Under the pieces are notes generated by a model. It had not been told where the DNA came from. It did no database searches and worked only from the letters and a program-made list of their open reading frames with translations. The translations under genes were made by a program, and so were the position numbers. This document shows positions 18,421 through 29,163 of a DNA stretch of 64,000 nt, one piece after another; position 1 is the first letter of the stretch, and each line of letters starts with the position of its first letter. Source of the DNA: Lysobacteraceae bacterium (GTDB lineage: Bacteria; Pseudomonadota; Gammaproteobacteria; Xanthomonadales; Xanthomonadaceae); assembly GCA_023954075.1 (NCBI GenBank), contig JAMLIV010000001.1, positions 310,001 through 374,000 on the forward strand, given 5' to 3'.

Positions 18421-19014
18421 ATGACCGATTCGCTGAAGGACCAGCTGATGAAGCTCGGCTTCAAGCCGGCACCCAAGCCGGTGACCGAGCGCAAGCCCGA
18501 GCGCCGGCAGGAGCACGGCCGACCTTCGGGTGAGGCCAGGAGCGCGCCGGCGCGCCGCCCGGAAGGCCGCGGCCGGCCGCGTCACGAGGGCGACATCGAC
18601 CTCGGCAAGGCCTTTGCCATCCGCGCGCAGAAGGAAAAGGACGAGCGCATCGCCGCCGAGCGTCGGCGTCAGGAGGACGCGCGCCAGCGCCGCGAGGCGC
18701 GGGCGAAGCTGGACGAGTTCCTGCGGCGCGTGCGGCTCAACGACGACACCGCGGAAATCGCGCGGCATTTCCCCTACGGCGGCAAGATCCGCCGCATCCA
18801 CGTCACCGCCGACCAGCTGGCCGCGCTCAATGCCGGCACGCTGGCGGTGGTGCAGCTCGCCGGACGCTATCACCTGGTCACCGCCGCCGATGGCGCGCAG
18901 GCCGAAGCCATCCTCGCCGATTCGCTCGCGCTGCAGGTCGACCCGAACGCGCCGCCGTCCGAGGAGGACTATGCCGACCCGCGCTATCAGGTGCCCGACG
19001 ATCTGGTGTGGTGA
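18421..19014 (+). CDS. DUF2058 family nucleic-acid-associated protein (YaiL-like)
   Basis: 197 residues beginning MTDSLKDQLMKLGFKPAPKP, the hallmark opening of DUF2058, followed by a highly charged Arg/Lys/Glu region (residues 20-100, predicted helical, able to bind nucleic acid) and a conserved C-terminal domain with RHFPYGGKIRRIHVT, LVTAADGAQA and YQVPDDLVW. E. coli YaiL belongs here; the function is poorly known, and it is usually described as a nucleoprotein or polynucleotide-associated protein. Nine bases after slyX. Confidence 0.85.
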   Translation: MTDSLKDQLMKLGFKPAPKPVTERKPERRQEHGRPSGEARSAPARRPEGRGRPRHEGDIDLGKAFAIRAQKEKDERIAAERRRQEDARQRREARAKLDEFLRRVRLNDDTAEIARHFPYGGKIRRIHVTADQLAALNAGTLAVVQLAGRYHLVTAADGAQAEAILADSLALQVDPNAPPSEEDYADPRYQVPDDLVW

Positions 19015-19066
19015 GCGGTGCCGGGTGCGGCGCTGATCCCGAAGGCGGGACGCGCCGCGGACGGGC

Positions 19067-19366
19067 TCAATGGCGTGCGGGGAACGGCTGCACCATGCGG
19101 GTGCGCAGCGCCTCGTCGTCGCCTTCGGGCGGAACCAGCTGCTCCAGGACGAGGCCCAGCGCGGCGGCATCGTCGTGGTCCATGCCGTCGAGCGCGCGGA
19201 ACTCGGCATCGAGCAGCGCGGCGCGTGCGCTGTCTTCGCTGTCGTAGCTGAGGGTGTTGCCGACGCTGTCGAGCACTTCGGCAGTGCCCGAGTCGCGCAC
19301 GCGCAGCCGGCTCCAGACCAGCAGGTTTCCCAGCCGAACCACCCACCACTGGTCGCTGCCGGTCAT
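19067..19366 (-). CDS. small hypothetical protein
   Basis: Not recognised. 99 residues, no signal peptide or membrane segment; it starts MTGSDQWWVVRLGNLLVWSR and has an acidic middle (LDGMDHDDAAALG). It is the last gene of the asnS group, 13 bp after the two-helix membrane protein, and its codon use matches the neighbours, which supports it being real. No function can be inferred beyond co-transcription. Confidence 0.6.
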   Translation of the reverse strand: MTGSDQWWVVRLGNLLVWSRLRVRDSGTAEVLDSVGNTLSYDSEDSARAALLDAEFRALDGMDHDDAAALGLVLEQLVPPEGDDEALRTRMVQPFPARH

Positions 19367-19379
19367 GAGCGGGCGCGCC

Positions 19380-19676
19380 TCATCGATAGATCAGCCAGAG
19401 TGCGGCGGCCATGACCAGCGCGCCCAGCGTGCACCAGAGGGCCAGTCGCGCCGGCGTCGCCAGGCCGTTGAGCGCCCGATCCAGCAGCGCGCGATAGCGC
19501 CCCAGCAGCAGCCAGTTCAGCGCACCGGGCGCGATAAAGGGAATCGTGCCAAAGCCCTGCAGCACGGCAGGGTGCCGGTCGCGCAGGTGCACCAGCGTCA
19601 TCGCCCAGAACAGCGCGAAGGCGAGCGTGCCGGAGATGGCGACGGCGACGGCGATCAATGCGAGGAACATGCCCAT
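19380..19676 (-). CDS. small two-helix membrane protein
   Basis: 98 residues with one hydrophobic helix at the N-terminus (LALIAVAVAISGTLAFALFW) and one at the C-terminus (about residues 78-96, ending LWLIYR), joined by a loop with GTIPFIAPGALNWLLLGRYR. The architecture recalls UspB but similarity is too weak to name it. It begins 17 bp after the asnS stop and ends 13 bp before the next small gene, so it is probably part of the asnS transcript. Confidence 0.65.
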   Translation of the reverse strand: MGMFLALIAVAVAISGTLAFALFWAMTLVHLRDRHPAVLQGFGTIPFIAPGALNWLLLGRYRALLDRALNGLATPARLALWCTLGALVMAAALWLIYR

Positions 19677-19693
19677 TCAGCGATTGCCCACGA

Positions 19694-21094
<1,401 letters not shown>

Positions 21095-21233
21095 TGCCTT
21101 GAATCTCCGCGCCGCCGGGCGCACATGGGGTCGGTCATGATAGCGAAACGGCCGGCCGTCATGGCATGGACGCCGCCGGCCTGCGGCGCTACCTTGGCCC
21201 GATTCGATCAGACGAGCTTCCGCTGGACGACCC

Positions 21234-21569
21234 ATGAGCATCCAACTGACCCCGGCCGCCCTTGACCGCGCGCGGCGCTTCCTTGAAACCCGCCCCGGTG
21301 CCGCCGGTTTGCGCCTTGGGGTGAAGAAGAGCGGCTGCTCGGGCTTCGGCTACGCCGTGGATGTGGCCGAACGGGTCGAGTCGGATGACGCCGTGTTCGA
21401 GCAGGAAGGCGTGAGGGTGCTGGTCGATCCGCGCAGTCTGCCGATGGTGGACGGCACCACGATCGACTTCGTTCGCCGCGGCCTCAACCAGGAATTCGTG
21501 TTCGACAATCCCAGGGCCACCGGCGGCTGCGGCTGCGGCGAGAGTTTCACCGTGAGCGAGGGATTCTGA
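21234..21569 (+). CDS. A-type iron-sulfur cluster carrier (IscA/ErpA/SufA family)
   Basis: A 111-residue protein of the HesB/IscA family that accepts a cluster from a scaffold and delivers it to apo-enzymes. The three ligands Cys35 ([10 protein letters not shown]), Cys99 and Cys101 (GGCGCGESF) are at the same positions as in E. coli IscA. It stands alone, not inside an isc or suf operon, so I do not choose between the paralogue names. Convergent with gdx 20 bp downstream. Confidence 0.92.
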   Translation: MSIQLTPAALDRARRFLETRPGAAGLRLGVKKSGCSGFGYAVDVAERVESDDAVFEQEGVRVLVDPRSLPMVDGTTIDFVRRGLNQEFVFDNPRATGGCGCGESFTVSEGF

Positions 21570-21589
21570 CGGCCCCGCGCGGCCCCGCG

Positions 21590-21907
21590 TCACCCCTCCG
21601 AGACCCGCATCAGCACCAGGCCCGCGACGATCAGCCCGGCTGCGGCGACGCGAATGGGCGAAAGCTGTTCGCCCAGCGCCAGGACGCCCAGCGCAAAGGC
21701 TCCGACGGCACCGATGCCGGTCCATATCGTGTAGGCCGTGCCGAGCGGCAGCTCGCGCATCGCGCGTGCCAGAAGCACGAAACTGGCGATCATCGCCACC
21801 AGGGTGACGAGGCTGGGCGCAAGCCGGGTGAAGCCTTCCGAACGCTTCATCGAAAACGCCCACACCACCTCCAGCACGCCTGCCAGCAGTAGCGAGATCC
21901 ACGCCAT
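21590..21907 (-). CDS. gdx: guanidinium exporter (SMR family, Gdx/SugE)
   Basis: A 105-residue four-helix small multidrug resistance protein. The residues that line the substrate site in characterised Gdx transporters are all present at the same numbers: Glu13, Trp16, Ser42, Tyr59 and Trp62, in LEVVWAFSMKRSEGF and PLGTAYTIWTGIGAVG. The Lys21-Arg-Ser-x-Gly-Phe segment also favours Gdx over the EmrE branch. The enzyme is known to export guanidinium in exchange for protons as an antiparallel dimer. The guanidine-II riboswitch directly upstream independently supports the substrate. ATG at 21907 has AGGAG at 8-nt spacing; a GTG at 21910 is closer than ideal. Confidence 0.95.
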   Translation of the reverse strand: MAWISLLLAGVLEVVWAFSMKRSEGFTRLAPSLVTLVAMIASFVLLARAMRELPLGTAYTIWTGIGAVGAFALGVLALGEQLSPIRVAAAGLIVAGLVLMRVSEG

Positions 21908-21915
21908 CACAAGGA

Positions 21916-21978
21916 CTCCTGCAACGTTCCGGGCCGTCCCGCGTGGCTGCCCGCATGGCGCGGGGGAGGTCGTCCTCC
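21916..21978 (-). promoter_or_regulatory. guanidine-II (mini-ykkC) riboswitch controlling gdx
   Basis: On the minus strand two small hairpins with ACGR loops precede gdx: P1 is GGAGG-ACGA-CCTCC (21965-21978) and P2 is CGGG-ACGG-CCCG (21930-21941), 23 nt apart. The AGGAG ribosome site (21916-21920) lies 9 nt after P2, then the ATG. Tandem hairpins with ACGA/ACGG loops are the defining feature of the mini-ykkC motif, established as a guanidine sensor. The 3' arm of P1 (CCTCC) is complementary to the ribosome site, so guanidine stabilising P1 and P2 would free it and switch translation on. Confidence 0.88.
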
Positions 21979-22121
21979 TGCAAGGCCGACATGATGCCAG
22001 CGTTCCGGGGCGGGAGCTGCCGCCAGGCGCTCCCGGAGATGAATGCCGACCATGACTGGGGCGGTGCGGCCGGGCCTGGCTCGAGAACAGCGGCCTGCTG
22101 CAATGCCTGTCCCCGGCAAAA

Positions 22122-22151
22122 TTGCGCCCGGCCCCCGACTACGCCTACAAT
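22122..22151 (+). promoter_or_regulatory. probable promoter of rpsF-rpsR-rplI
   Basis: A good -10 box TACAAT (22146-22151) lies 18 bp after a poor -35 (TTGCGC, 22122-22127). Transcription would start near 22158, leaving a leader of about 95 nt before rpsF, long enough for the S6:S18 autoregulatory structure known in other bacteria, although I could not confirm that motif. Confidence 0.5.
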
Positions 22152-22252
22152 GCCCGGCTCCCTGCGCCGCCTGCGCCGGGAGACCTTGCCTCACCGCCCG
22201 TGCGGGAGGCTGTTCGCCGGGTCACGTCGGCGTCATCCACGAGGAAACAACC

Positions 22253-22675
22253 ATGCGTCATTACGAAGTCGTGTTCCTGGTCCACCCGGACCAGAGCGAG
22301 CAGGTTCCCGCCATGATCGAGCGCTACAAGGTGCTGATCGAGGGCGACGGCGGCAAGATCCACCGCCTGGAAGACTGGGGCCGCCGCCAGCTGGCCTATC
22401 CGATCGAGAATCTGGTCAAGGCCCACTACGTCATGTTCAACATCGAGTGCAGCCAGCCGGTGCTGGAGGAACTCGTGTCCGGCTTCCGCTTCAACGATGC
22501 GGTGCTGCGCCACCTGGTCATCGGCCGCGACGGCCCGGATACCGAGGCGTCCTTCATCCTCAAGAGCAAGGACGAGAAGCCCGATCGCCGCCGTCGCGAC
22601 GACGAGTCGGAAAGTGGCGAAGCGTCGGATGCCTCCGGCGACTCCAGCGCGGCTGCCAGCCGCGACGCCGCCTGA
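22253..22675 (+). CDS. rpsF: 30S ribosomal protein bS6
   Basis: Binds 16S rRNA together with bS18 in the small-subunit platform. The 140 residues begin [20 protein letters not shown] and include [12 protein letters not shown] and HYVMFNIE; the acidic, Ser/Asp/Glu-rich tail beyond residue 105 recalls the polyglutamate tail of E. coli S6. The ATG at 22253 is preceded by GAGGAAACAACC. First gene of the rpsF-rpsR-rplI group; priB, found between rpsF and rpsR in enterics, is absent. Confidence 0.97.
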   Translation: MRHYEVVFLVHPDQSEQVPAMIERYKVLIEGDGGKIHRLEDWGRRQLAYPIENLVKAHYVMFNIECSQPVLEELVSGFRFNDAVLRHLVIGRDGPDTEASFILKSKDEKPDRRRRDDESESGEASDASGDSSAAASRDAA

Positions 22676-22701
22676 TCGCCTGACCCAAGGAGCACATCGA
22701 C

Positions 22702-22932
22702 ATGTCCAAGTTCTTTCGCCGCCGCAAGTTCTGCAAGTTCACCGCCGAAGGCGTGACCGAGATCGACTACAAGGATCTCAACACCCTGCGCCAGTACATC
22801 ACCGAGACCGGCAAGATCGTGCCGAGCCGGATCACCGGCACCAAGGCCAAGTACCAGCGCCAGCTCGCCACCGCGATCAAGCGCGCGCGCTTCCTCGCGC
22901 TGCTGCCGTATACCGACAACCACGACGCCTGA
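22702..22932 (+). CDS. rpsR: 30S ribosomal protein bS18
   Basis: Partner of bS6 on the 30S platform. 76 residues, [20 protein letters not shown] onward, with [19 protein letters not shown] and [20 protein letters not shown]; the conserved KFC cysteine is in place. Starts 26 bp after rpsF with AAGGAG upstream. A 142-bp gap separates it from rplI. Confidence 0.98.
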   Translation: MSKFFRRRKFCKFTAEGVTEIDYKDLNTLRQYITETGKIVPSRITGTKAKYQRQLATAIKRARFLALLPYTDNHDA

Positions 22933-23074
22933 TCCGCGCCGCATCACGTCGCGCTCCATCCGTCGCCGCCCCGCGCGGCGGCCGGGTGGAATGCGGGGGC
23001 GATGCGGTTTTCCCCGTCCTTTCGGACAGCACCCGTTGCGGGCCAGTGCCCGCTAACGAAAACGGAGAATCACC

Positions 23075-23524
23075 ATGGAACTCATCCTTCTTCAGAAAGT
23101 CACCAACCTCGGCGCCCTGGGTGACAAGGTCACCGTCAAGCGCGGTTATGGCCGCAACTACCTCGTGCCGCAGGGCAAGGCGGTTCCGGCCACGGCGGCC
23201 AACATCGCCGCATTCGAGGCGCGCCGCGCCGAGTACGAGGCCAAGGCCGCCGCGCTCCTGGGCGATGCCGATGCGCGCCGCGCCCGCTTCGCCGACGCCA
23301 GCGTGACCCTGTACGCCAATGCCTCGACCGAAGGCAAGCTGTACGGCTCGGTCGGTCCGCGCGACATCGCCGAGGCCTTCACCGCCGCCGGCCTGCCGCT
23401 CAACAAGTCCGAAGTCATCCTGGGCGAAGGCCCGCTGCGCCGCACCGGCGAATTCGAGGTGATGCTGCACCTGCACGCCGACATCACGGTGCCGGTCAAG
23501 GTCGTGGTCGAGGCGGAAGCCTGA
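23075..23524 (+). CDS. rplI: 50S ribosomal protein bL9
   Basis: Large-subunit protein at the base of the L1 stalk. 149 residues: the N-terminal RNA-binding domain [20 protein letters not shown] with [13 protein letters not shown], a long connecting helix, and a C-terminal domain with [13 protein letters not shown]. Length matches E. coli L9. AACGGAG lies upstream of the start. A good terminator follows at 23553. Confidence 0.98.
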   Translation: MELILLQKVTNLGALGDKVTVKRGYGRNYLVPQGKAVPATAANIAAFEARRAEYEAKAAALLGDADARRARFADASVTLYANASTEGKLYGSVGPRDIAEAFTAAGLPLNKSEVILGEGPLRRTGEFEVMLHLHADITVPVKVVVEAEA

Positions 23525-23552
23525 TCCCCCCCGGGTTTCCCGCGCTGCACTG

Positions 23553-23585
23553 CGACGGGCGCTTCGGCGCCCGTCGTCGTTTCGG
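23553..23585 (+). terminator. terminator of the rpsF-rpsR-rplI operon
   Basis: Perfect 10-bp stem CGACGGGCGC / GCGCCCGTCG closed by a TTCG tetraloop (arms 23553-23562 and 23567-23576), followed by TCGTTT. It lies 28 bp after the rplI stop; the T-run is short but the stem is strong. Confidence 0.75.
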
Positions 23586-23690
23586 GGAACGGCGACCGCT
23601 TGTCCCCTGCTTTTCCACAGGGATGTCCCCTGCACGGCAGGAGACCTGCCCGTATCATTGGCACCTACCCGACTGCAGGATTCACGCTTC

Positions 23691-25085
23691 ATGGCTGTCG
23701 TCCACTCCTTTCCGGATCGCGACCCGCGCATCGACGCGCTGCGCGTGCCGCCGCACGCGATCGAAGCCGAACAGGCCGTGCTGGGCGGATTGATGCTGTC
23801 GGCCGAGGCCTGGGACAAGGTGGCCGATCGCCTGAGCGAGGAGGATTTCTACCGGCGCGACCACCAGCTCATCTTCCGCGCCATCGGCCAGCTTTCCGAG
23901 CAGGGCAAGCCGAGCGATGCGGTCACCCTGGGCGAGTGGTTCCAGTCCCACGGCCTCGCCGAGCAGGTCGGCGGCAGCGCCTACGTGATCGAGCTGGCGA
24001 GCACCGTTCCCAGCGCCGCCAACATTTCCGGCTACGCCGACATCGTGCGCGAGAAGGCGATCCTGCGTCGCCTGATCGACGTCGGCACGAACATCGTCAA
24101 TGACGCCTTCCAGCCTGGCGGGCGCGACAGCCGGGCGGTGCTGGAAAAGGCCGAACAGGAAGTGTTCCGCATCGCCGAGGCCGGTGCCCGTGGGCGCACC
24201 GGCCTCATGCCCATGCGTGGTGCCGTGCACGAGGCCTTCACCCTCCTGCTCAAGCGCCACGAGAACAAGGGCGCGATCACCGGCCTGCCGACCGGCTTCA
24301 TCGATCTGGATGACATGACGGCAGGGCTGCAGCCGTCGGATCTCATCATCCTTGCGGCGCGACCGGCGATGGGCAAGACCTCGCTCGCGCTCAACATCGC
24401 CGAGTACGCCTCGCTCAAGACCAGCAAGGCGGTGGCGGTCTTCTCGATGGAAATGTCCGCCAGCCAGCTCGCCTTCCGTCTGATTTCCTCGCTCGGCCGC
24501 GTCGACCAGCAGCACCTCAAGACCGGCCAGCTCGAGGACGAGGACTGGAGCCGGGTCACCAGCGCCATCACCATGCTGGCCGATTCCAAGATCTTCATCG
24601 ACGACACCCCGGCGCTGTCGCCCATCGACCTGCGCTCGCGCGCGCGGCGCATGGCGCGCGAACACGAGCTGGGCCTGATCGTGATCGACTACCTGCAGCT
24701 GATGCAGGTGCCCGGCACCCGGGAAAACCGCACCAACGAGATCTCCGAAATCAGCCGCTCGCTCAAGGCGCTGGCCAAGGAGCTCAACGTGCCGGTGATC
24801 GCGCTCTCCCAGCTCAACCGCTCGCTGGAAAGCCGCACCGACAAGCGTCCGGTGATGGCCGACCTGCGCGAATCGGGTGCCATCGAGCAGGACGCGGACA
24901 TGATCGTCTTCATCTACCGCGACGAGTACTACAACAAGGAAAACTCGCCCGACAAGGGCCTGGCCGAGATCATCATCGGCAAGCACCGCAACGGCCCCAC
25001 GGGCATGCTGAAGCTCGTGTTCAACGGCCGCTTCACCCGCTTCGACAACTATTCCGCGCAGCCGTATTCGGGCTCCTTCGAATGA
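23691..25085 (+). CDS. dnaB: replicative DNA helicase DnaB
   Basis: Hexameric 5'-3' helicase of the replication fork. Of its 464 residues the N-terminal domain (HAIEAEQAVLGGLMLSAEAW) binds primase; the RecA-like core has Walker A ARPAMGKTSLALNIA, Walker B LIVIDYLQLMQ and the DnaB motifs ALSQLNRSLESR, and DLRESGAIEQDADMIVFIYR. No intein. Start at 23691 (MAVVHSFPDRD). It overlaps alr by 4 bp (ATGA). Confidence 0.97.
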   Translation: MAVVHSFPDRDPRIDALRVPPHAIEAEQAVLGGLMLSAEAWDKVADRLSEEDFYRRDHQLIFRAIGQLSEQGKPSDAVTLGEWFQSHGLAEQVGGSAYVIELASTVPSAANISGYADIVREKAILRRLIDVGTNIVNDAFQPGGRDSRAVLEKAEQEVFRIAEAGARGRTGLMPMRGAVHEAFTLLLKRHENKGAITGLPTGFIDLDDMTAGLQPSDLIILAARPAMGKTSLALNIAEYASLKTSKAVAVFSMEMSASQLAFRLISSLGRVDQQHLKTGQLEDEDWSRVTSAITMLADSKIFIDDTPALSPIDLRSRARRMAREHELGLIVIDYLQLMQVPGTRENRTNEISEISRSLKALAKELNVPVIALSQLNRSLESRTDKRPVMADLRESGAIEQDADMIVFIYRDEYYNKENSPDKGLAEIIIGKHRNGPTGMLKLVFNGRFTRFDNYSAQPYSGSFE

Positions 25086-26161
25086 GCCGCGAGGTGCTGG
25101 CGCGGATCGATGCCGGTGCGATGCGCGACAACATGGATCTGCTGCAGCGCCGTGCGCCGCGCAGCCGGATGCTGGCCGTGCTCAAGGCCGACGCCTACGG
25201 CCACGGCGCGCTGGCGGCGGGCAGGGCGCTGGAGGCCGATGCCGATGGCTTCGGCGTGGCGGGGCAGGGCGAGGCGCAGCACCTGCGCGACGCCGGCCTG
25301 ACCCGGCCCATCGTCCTGTTCGGCGGCTTCGATGCGCCCGCGGACATCGATCTCCTGCGCCAGCTCGACGTACGCCCCGTCATCCACCATCCCGCCCAGA
25401 TCGCCATGCTGGAAGCGCGCGGCGCAGCCGCGCCGATCTCCGTCTGGTTCAAGATCGACAGCGGCATGAACCGCCTGGGCTTTCCACCCGACGAGGTGCC
25501 CGAGGCGCTGGCGCGGCTGCGCGCCCTTCCCGGCGTGGCCCCCGACATCGTGCTGATGACGCACTTCGCCGCCTCCGACGAACCGGACAGCCCGACCGTG
25601 GCCAGGCAGATCGCGCGCTTTCGCGCCGCGACGGCCGGTTTGGGGCTTCCCGTCTCGCTGGCCAACTCCACCGCCGTGCTCGACCACCCCGATGCCCACG
25701 GCGACTGGATTCGCCCCGGCGGCGCGCTCTACGGGCTGACCACCAAGCCGGGCCGCTGTGCCGCCGATGACGGCCTGCGCCCGGCCATGCGGCTTTCCGC
25801 GCGCCTGGTGGCGGTGCGCGACAAACCCGCCGGCGCGGCCATCGGCTACGGCGGCAGCTTCGTGTGCCCCGAACCCATGCGCATCGGCGCGGTGGCGGTG
25901 GGCTACGGCGACGGCTACCCGCGCCACGCGCCGACCGGAACGCCGGTGCTCGTCAACGGCGCGCGCTGCCGCACCGTGGGGCGGGTATCGATGGATCTGG
26001 TCACGGTGGATCTCGCGCAGGCACCCGATGCGAAGGTGGGCGACGAGGTGGTGCTCTGGGGTGACGGGCTTGCCATCGAGGAAGTCGCCGCCAGCGCCGG
26101 CACCATCAGCTACGAACTGAGCTGCGTGCTGACGCGGCGGGTGCGGTTCGCGCAGGCGTGA
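25082..26161 (+). CDS. alr: alanine racemase
   Basis: PLP enzyme that makes D-alanine for peptidoglycan. Of 359 residues, Lys35 in AVLKADAYGHG is the PLP lysine; FKIDSGMNRLGF and LANSTAVL follow, GYGGSFV and VGYGDGYPR lie in the C-terminal domain, and the second-subunit tyrosine is in ISYELSC. The ATG overlaps the dnaB stop (ATGA), the common dnaB-alr arrangement. Confidence 0.96.
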   Translation: MSREVLARIDAGAMRDNMDLLQRRAPRSRMLAVLKADAYGHGALAAGRALEADADGFGVAGQGEAQHLRDAGLTRPIVLFGGFDAPADIDLLRQLDVRPVIHHPAQIAMLEARGAAAPISVWFKIDSGMNRLGFPPDEVPEALARLRALPGVAPDIVLMTHFAASDEPDSPTVARQIARFRAATAGLGLPVSLANSTAVLDHPDAHGDWIRPGGALYGLTTKPGRCAADDGLRPAMRLSARLVAVRDKPAGAAIGYGGSFVCPEPMRIGAVAVGYGDGYPRHAPTGTPVLVNGARCRTVGRVSMDLVTVDLAQAPDAKVGDEVVLWGDGLAIEEVAASAGTISYELSCVLTRRVRFAQA

Positions 26162-26268
26162 TCCACACGCGCCGAATGCGGGCGCTCGCGGCGTTCCGGG
26201 CGGCGGATCCGGCGCGGCTTCTGTTAAGATTCACGGTTGTTTTCCGCAGTGCAGCACGCCTTTTCGCC

Positions 26269-27397
26269 ATGATCGAACTCAATCCCGTCCGCTCGCAGAT
26301 CGCCGACCTCACCGAGCGCCTCGACGCGCTCAGGGGGTATCTTTGACTACGACCTCAAGGTCGAACGCCTGGAGGAAGTGACGCGCGAGCTGGAAAGCCC
26401 GGACGTCTGGAACGACCCGGAGCGCGCACAGTCCCTCGGGCGCGAGCGCGCCAGCCTCGACAAGATCGTCGGCGGGCTGCGGCGCGTCGGTGAGGGCCTG
26501 GAGGAAGGGGCCGAGCTGCTGGACCTGGCGGAAGCCGAGGGCGACGATGATACCGCGCAGGCTGTGGTCGCCGATGTCGCGCGCATCGAGGCGGAACTGG
26601 GCAAGCTCGAGTTCGCCCGCATGTTCTCGGGCCGGATGGACGCCGCCCCCGCGTTCGTCGATATCCAGGCCGGCGCGGGCGGCACCGAGGCGCAGGACTG
26701 GGCCGAGATGCTGCTGCGCATGTACCTGCGCTGGTGCGAGGATCGCGGCTGGAAGACCGAGCTGCTGGAAGCCTCCGGCGGCGACGTGGCCGGCATCAAG
26801 TCGGCCACGATCCGGGTCGAAGGCGACCACGCCTACGGCTGGCTCAAGACCGAAACCGGCGTGCACCGCCTGGTGCGCAAGAGCCCGTTCGATTCGGACA
26901 ACCGCCGCCACACCAGCTTCACTTCGGTGTTCGTTTCGCCGGAAGTCGATGACGACATCGAGATCGACATCAATCCCGCCGATCTCAAGACCGACGTGTA
27001 CCGCTCCTCGGGTGCCGGTGGGCAGCACGTCAACAAGACCGAGTCGGCGGTGCGCATCACCCACGTTCCCACCGGCGTCGTGGTGGCCTGCCAGACCGAG
27101 CGCAGCCAGCACGCCAACCGCGATCGCGCGATGAAGATGCTCAAGGCGCGCCTGTACGAGCTGGAGGTGCAGAAGCGCAACGCCGAGCGCGACGCGGTGG
27201 AGGCCACCAAGTCCGACATCGGCTGGGGCAGCCAGATCCGCAACTACGTGCTCGACCAGAGCCGCATCAAGGACCTGCGCACCGGGATCGAACGCTCGGA
27301 TACGCAGAAGGTGCTGGACGGCGACCTCGACGAATTCGTCGAGGCCGCCCTCAAGGCCGGACTGGACGCCGGCTCCAAGCGCAGCGACGCCGCCTGA
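26269..27397 (+). CDS. prfB: peptide chain release factor 2, programmed +1 frameshift
   Basis: RF2 releases peptides at UGA and UAA. The first frame (26269-26343) encodes [20 protein letters not shown] and LRGYL, then an in-frame TGA at 26344-26346. The slippery CTT TGA C is preceded by AGGGGG TAT, the same nucleotides as in E. coli, so ribosomes shift +1 and continue at 26345 ([12 protein letters not shown]). The product is join(26269..26343,26345..27397), 375 residues. It has the SPF discriminator tripeptide (RKSPFDSDN) and the catalytic GGQ ([17 protein letters not shown]). A probable extended -10 (TGTTAAGAT) lies near 26222. lysS follows after a palindromic repeat cluster. Confidence 0.97.
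26331..26347 (+). promoter_or_regulatory. RF2 autoregulatory frameshift signal
   Basis: Internal Shine-Dalgarno-like AGGGGG (26332-26337), a 3-nt spacer, then CTT TGA C. When RF2 is scarce, slow decoding of the UGA lets the tRNA slip one base forward, so RF2 controls its own synthesis. Confidence 0.97.
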
Positions 27398-27411
27398 TGT
27401 GCCACCGCCCC

Positions 27412-27512
27412 GTAGCGCGGAGCTCGCTCCGCTCCCGCAGCGGAAATACCCCGTAGAGCGGAGCCTGCTCCGCTGCCTTCGGAAGATTCCAGCCGAGCAA
27501 GCTCGGCTCTAC
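27412..27512. repeat. three GTAG-type palindromic (REP-like) elements
   Basis: Unit 1 (27412-27433) is GTAGC then GCGGAGC-TC-GCTCCGC; unit 2 (27453-27474) is GTAG then AGCGGAGC-CT-GCTCCGCT; unit 3 (27491-27512) is the inverted form, AGCCGAGC-AA-GCTCGGCT ending CTAC. Such GTAG-headed stem-loops resemble the SMAG elements known in Stenotrophomonas. They fill the prfB-lysS gap and could stabilise mRNA or attenuate read-through. Confidence 0.85.
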
Positions 27513-27525
27513 AAGGCTGACCGCC

Positions 27526-29046
<1,521 letters not shown>

Positions 29047-29163
29047 CAGGACGGCTCACGCCGCCCGCACCGGGGCTGTCCTGCGGCGCGGGTTGGGGGC
29101 ATGATGGCGCAGTTTGCGACACCCGGCGTCGCGCTCGCCCTGCCACCGCCCGCGGGAGACCCC

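Noticed and set aside
19380..19676. Two-helix protein as UspB
   Set aside because: Only the architecture and a short FALFWA-like string agree; too weak to assign.
22158..22252. S6:S18 ribosomal leader motif before rpsF
   Set aside because: Position and leader length suit it, but I could not align the conserved hairpin and bulge.
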